64,000 nt of DNA from positions 124,001 to 188,000 of the forward strand of contig NZ_BMIF01000005.1 in assembly GCF_014641695.1 (NCBI RefSeq), in the 5' to 3' direction. Shown piece by piece: positions 63,631 to 64,000 of this stretch. The stretch comes from Nitratireductor aestuarii (GTDB taxonomy: Bacteria > Pseudomonadota > Alphaproteobacteria > Rhizobiales > Rhizobiaceae). Every line of letters begins with the position of its first letter. The stretch's first letter is position 1. Made by a program: the position numbers and the translations under genes. Below the pieces are notes generated by a model. It ran no database searches, was not told where the DNA came from, and saw nothing but the letters and a program-made list of their open reading frames with translations.

Positions 63631-64000
63631 TTCCCCTGTGAAATTGGGCTTTCGCTTTTCGGCGAAGGCCGCCATGCCTTCCTTGCGGTCCCGCGACTGG
63701 CTGAGCGAAGCCGCTATGGGCAACTCCCACTGGATGGCTTCGGCCAGCGGCATTTCGATGCCGCCATAGACGGCTTTCTTCATTGCGGCGAGGCTCAAGG
63801 GAGCGCGTTCGCCAAGAGTGCGTGCCATGCTCAGGCATTCCTGGAGTGCCCTGCCCTGCTCCGTCTGGCGGTTGATGAGGCCGATCCGATAGGCTTCGGC
63901 CGTGCCGATCACATCGGCCATGAAGAGCAGTTCGAGCGCGCGGGAGGCGCCGATGAGACGCGGCAGGCGCTGCGAGGCGCCGAAGCCCGGCAATGTGCCA
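63628..64000 (-). CDS. Enoyl-CoA hydratase/isomerase family protein (5' end beyond window)
   Basis: About 124 C-terminal residues are visible; the frame is open to the window edge. LPGFGASQRLPRLIG matches the crotonase segment that normally reads PG(x)GGTQRLPRLVG, and KEGMAAFAEKRKPNF is the family's standard C-terminus. Crotonases hydrate or isomerise acyl-CoA in fatty-acid or aromatic-acid degradation. N-terminal half and oxyanion-hole residues are not in the window. Confidence 0.88.
   Translation of the reverse strand, partial: GTLPGFGASQRLPRLIGASRALELLFMADVIGTAEAYRIGLINRQTEQGRALQECLSMARTLGERAPLSLAAMKKAVYGGIEMPLAEAIQWELPIAASLSQSRDRKEGMAAFAEKRKPNFTGE

Overview
The window looks like chromosome (or chromid) of a GC-rich alphaproteobacterium of the Hyphomicrobiales (rhizobial order). 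The signs are a ccoNOQP set, a metNIQ importer, an Omp25/31-type porin-like protein, hfa-like holdfast/curli genes, an IS427-type IS5 element and a dispersed repeat beginning AGAGCGG(T/C)TCC. Genus is inference; something near Phyllobacteriaceae would fit. I see no rRNA, tRNA, CRISPR array or prophage. Most of the window is catabolic: small operons in which an importer is co-transcribed with the enzymes that use its cargo. Many gene pairs overlap by the 4-base ATGA.

Layout. 1-8710 (+): end of a fucose-isomerase-like gene, a GH31 glycosidase, a sugar ABC importer without its ATPase, a mandelate-racemase-group enolase and an FAD dehydrogenase, probably one operon for a glycoside or sugar acid. 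8909-20564 (+): M20 amidohydrolase, LysR regulator, DHDPS-family lyase/aldolase, a degenerate SDR, an MlrC/M81 protein, a complete Dpp/Opp-type ABC importer and a TSUP permease. 20573-26364 (-): group III truncated haemoglobin, NsrR-like Rrf2 regulator, ccoNOQP, three accessory membrane proteins and ccoS in one tightly packed operon with a palindrome over its likely promoter. 26510-29075 (-): metNIQ with a structured leader. 29334-35910 (-): a second Dpp-type importer ending in a UbiD-family decarboxylase, divergent from a DUF2817 (M14-like) protein at 35989-37068. 37090-39727 (-): L-arabinonate-dehydratase-like IlvD/Edd enzyme and an aldose epimerase. 40001-40578 (+): a carboxymuconolactone-decarboxylase-family gene split by a frameshift.

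40866-49282 (+): PotFGHI-like importer, N-carbamoyl-D-amino-acid hydrolase, XRE-cupin regulator, adenine-deaminase-like amidohydrolase and fold-type-III PLP enzyme. They are packed as one operon behind a 17-bp palindrome. This is the best candidate for an uncharacterised pathway; import and use of a D-amino acid or carbamoyl compound is inference. 49283-53325 (+): a visibly AT-richer block with an hfaA/hfaB/hfaD-like surface-fibre locus and an outer-membrane barrel. 53829-62394 (-): a tripartite tricarboxylate transporter (TctCBA), SnoaL-like protein, aldehyde dehydrogenase and alpha/beta hydrolase, then an IS5-family insertion separating them from an amidohydrolase. 62682-64000: a metallo-beta-lactamase-fold hydrolase, a second copy of the dispersed repeat and the 3' end of an enoyl-CoA hydratase gene.
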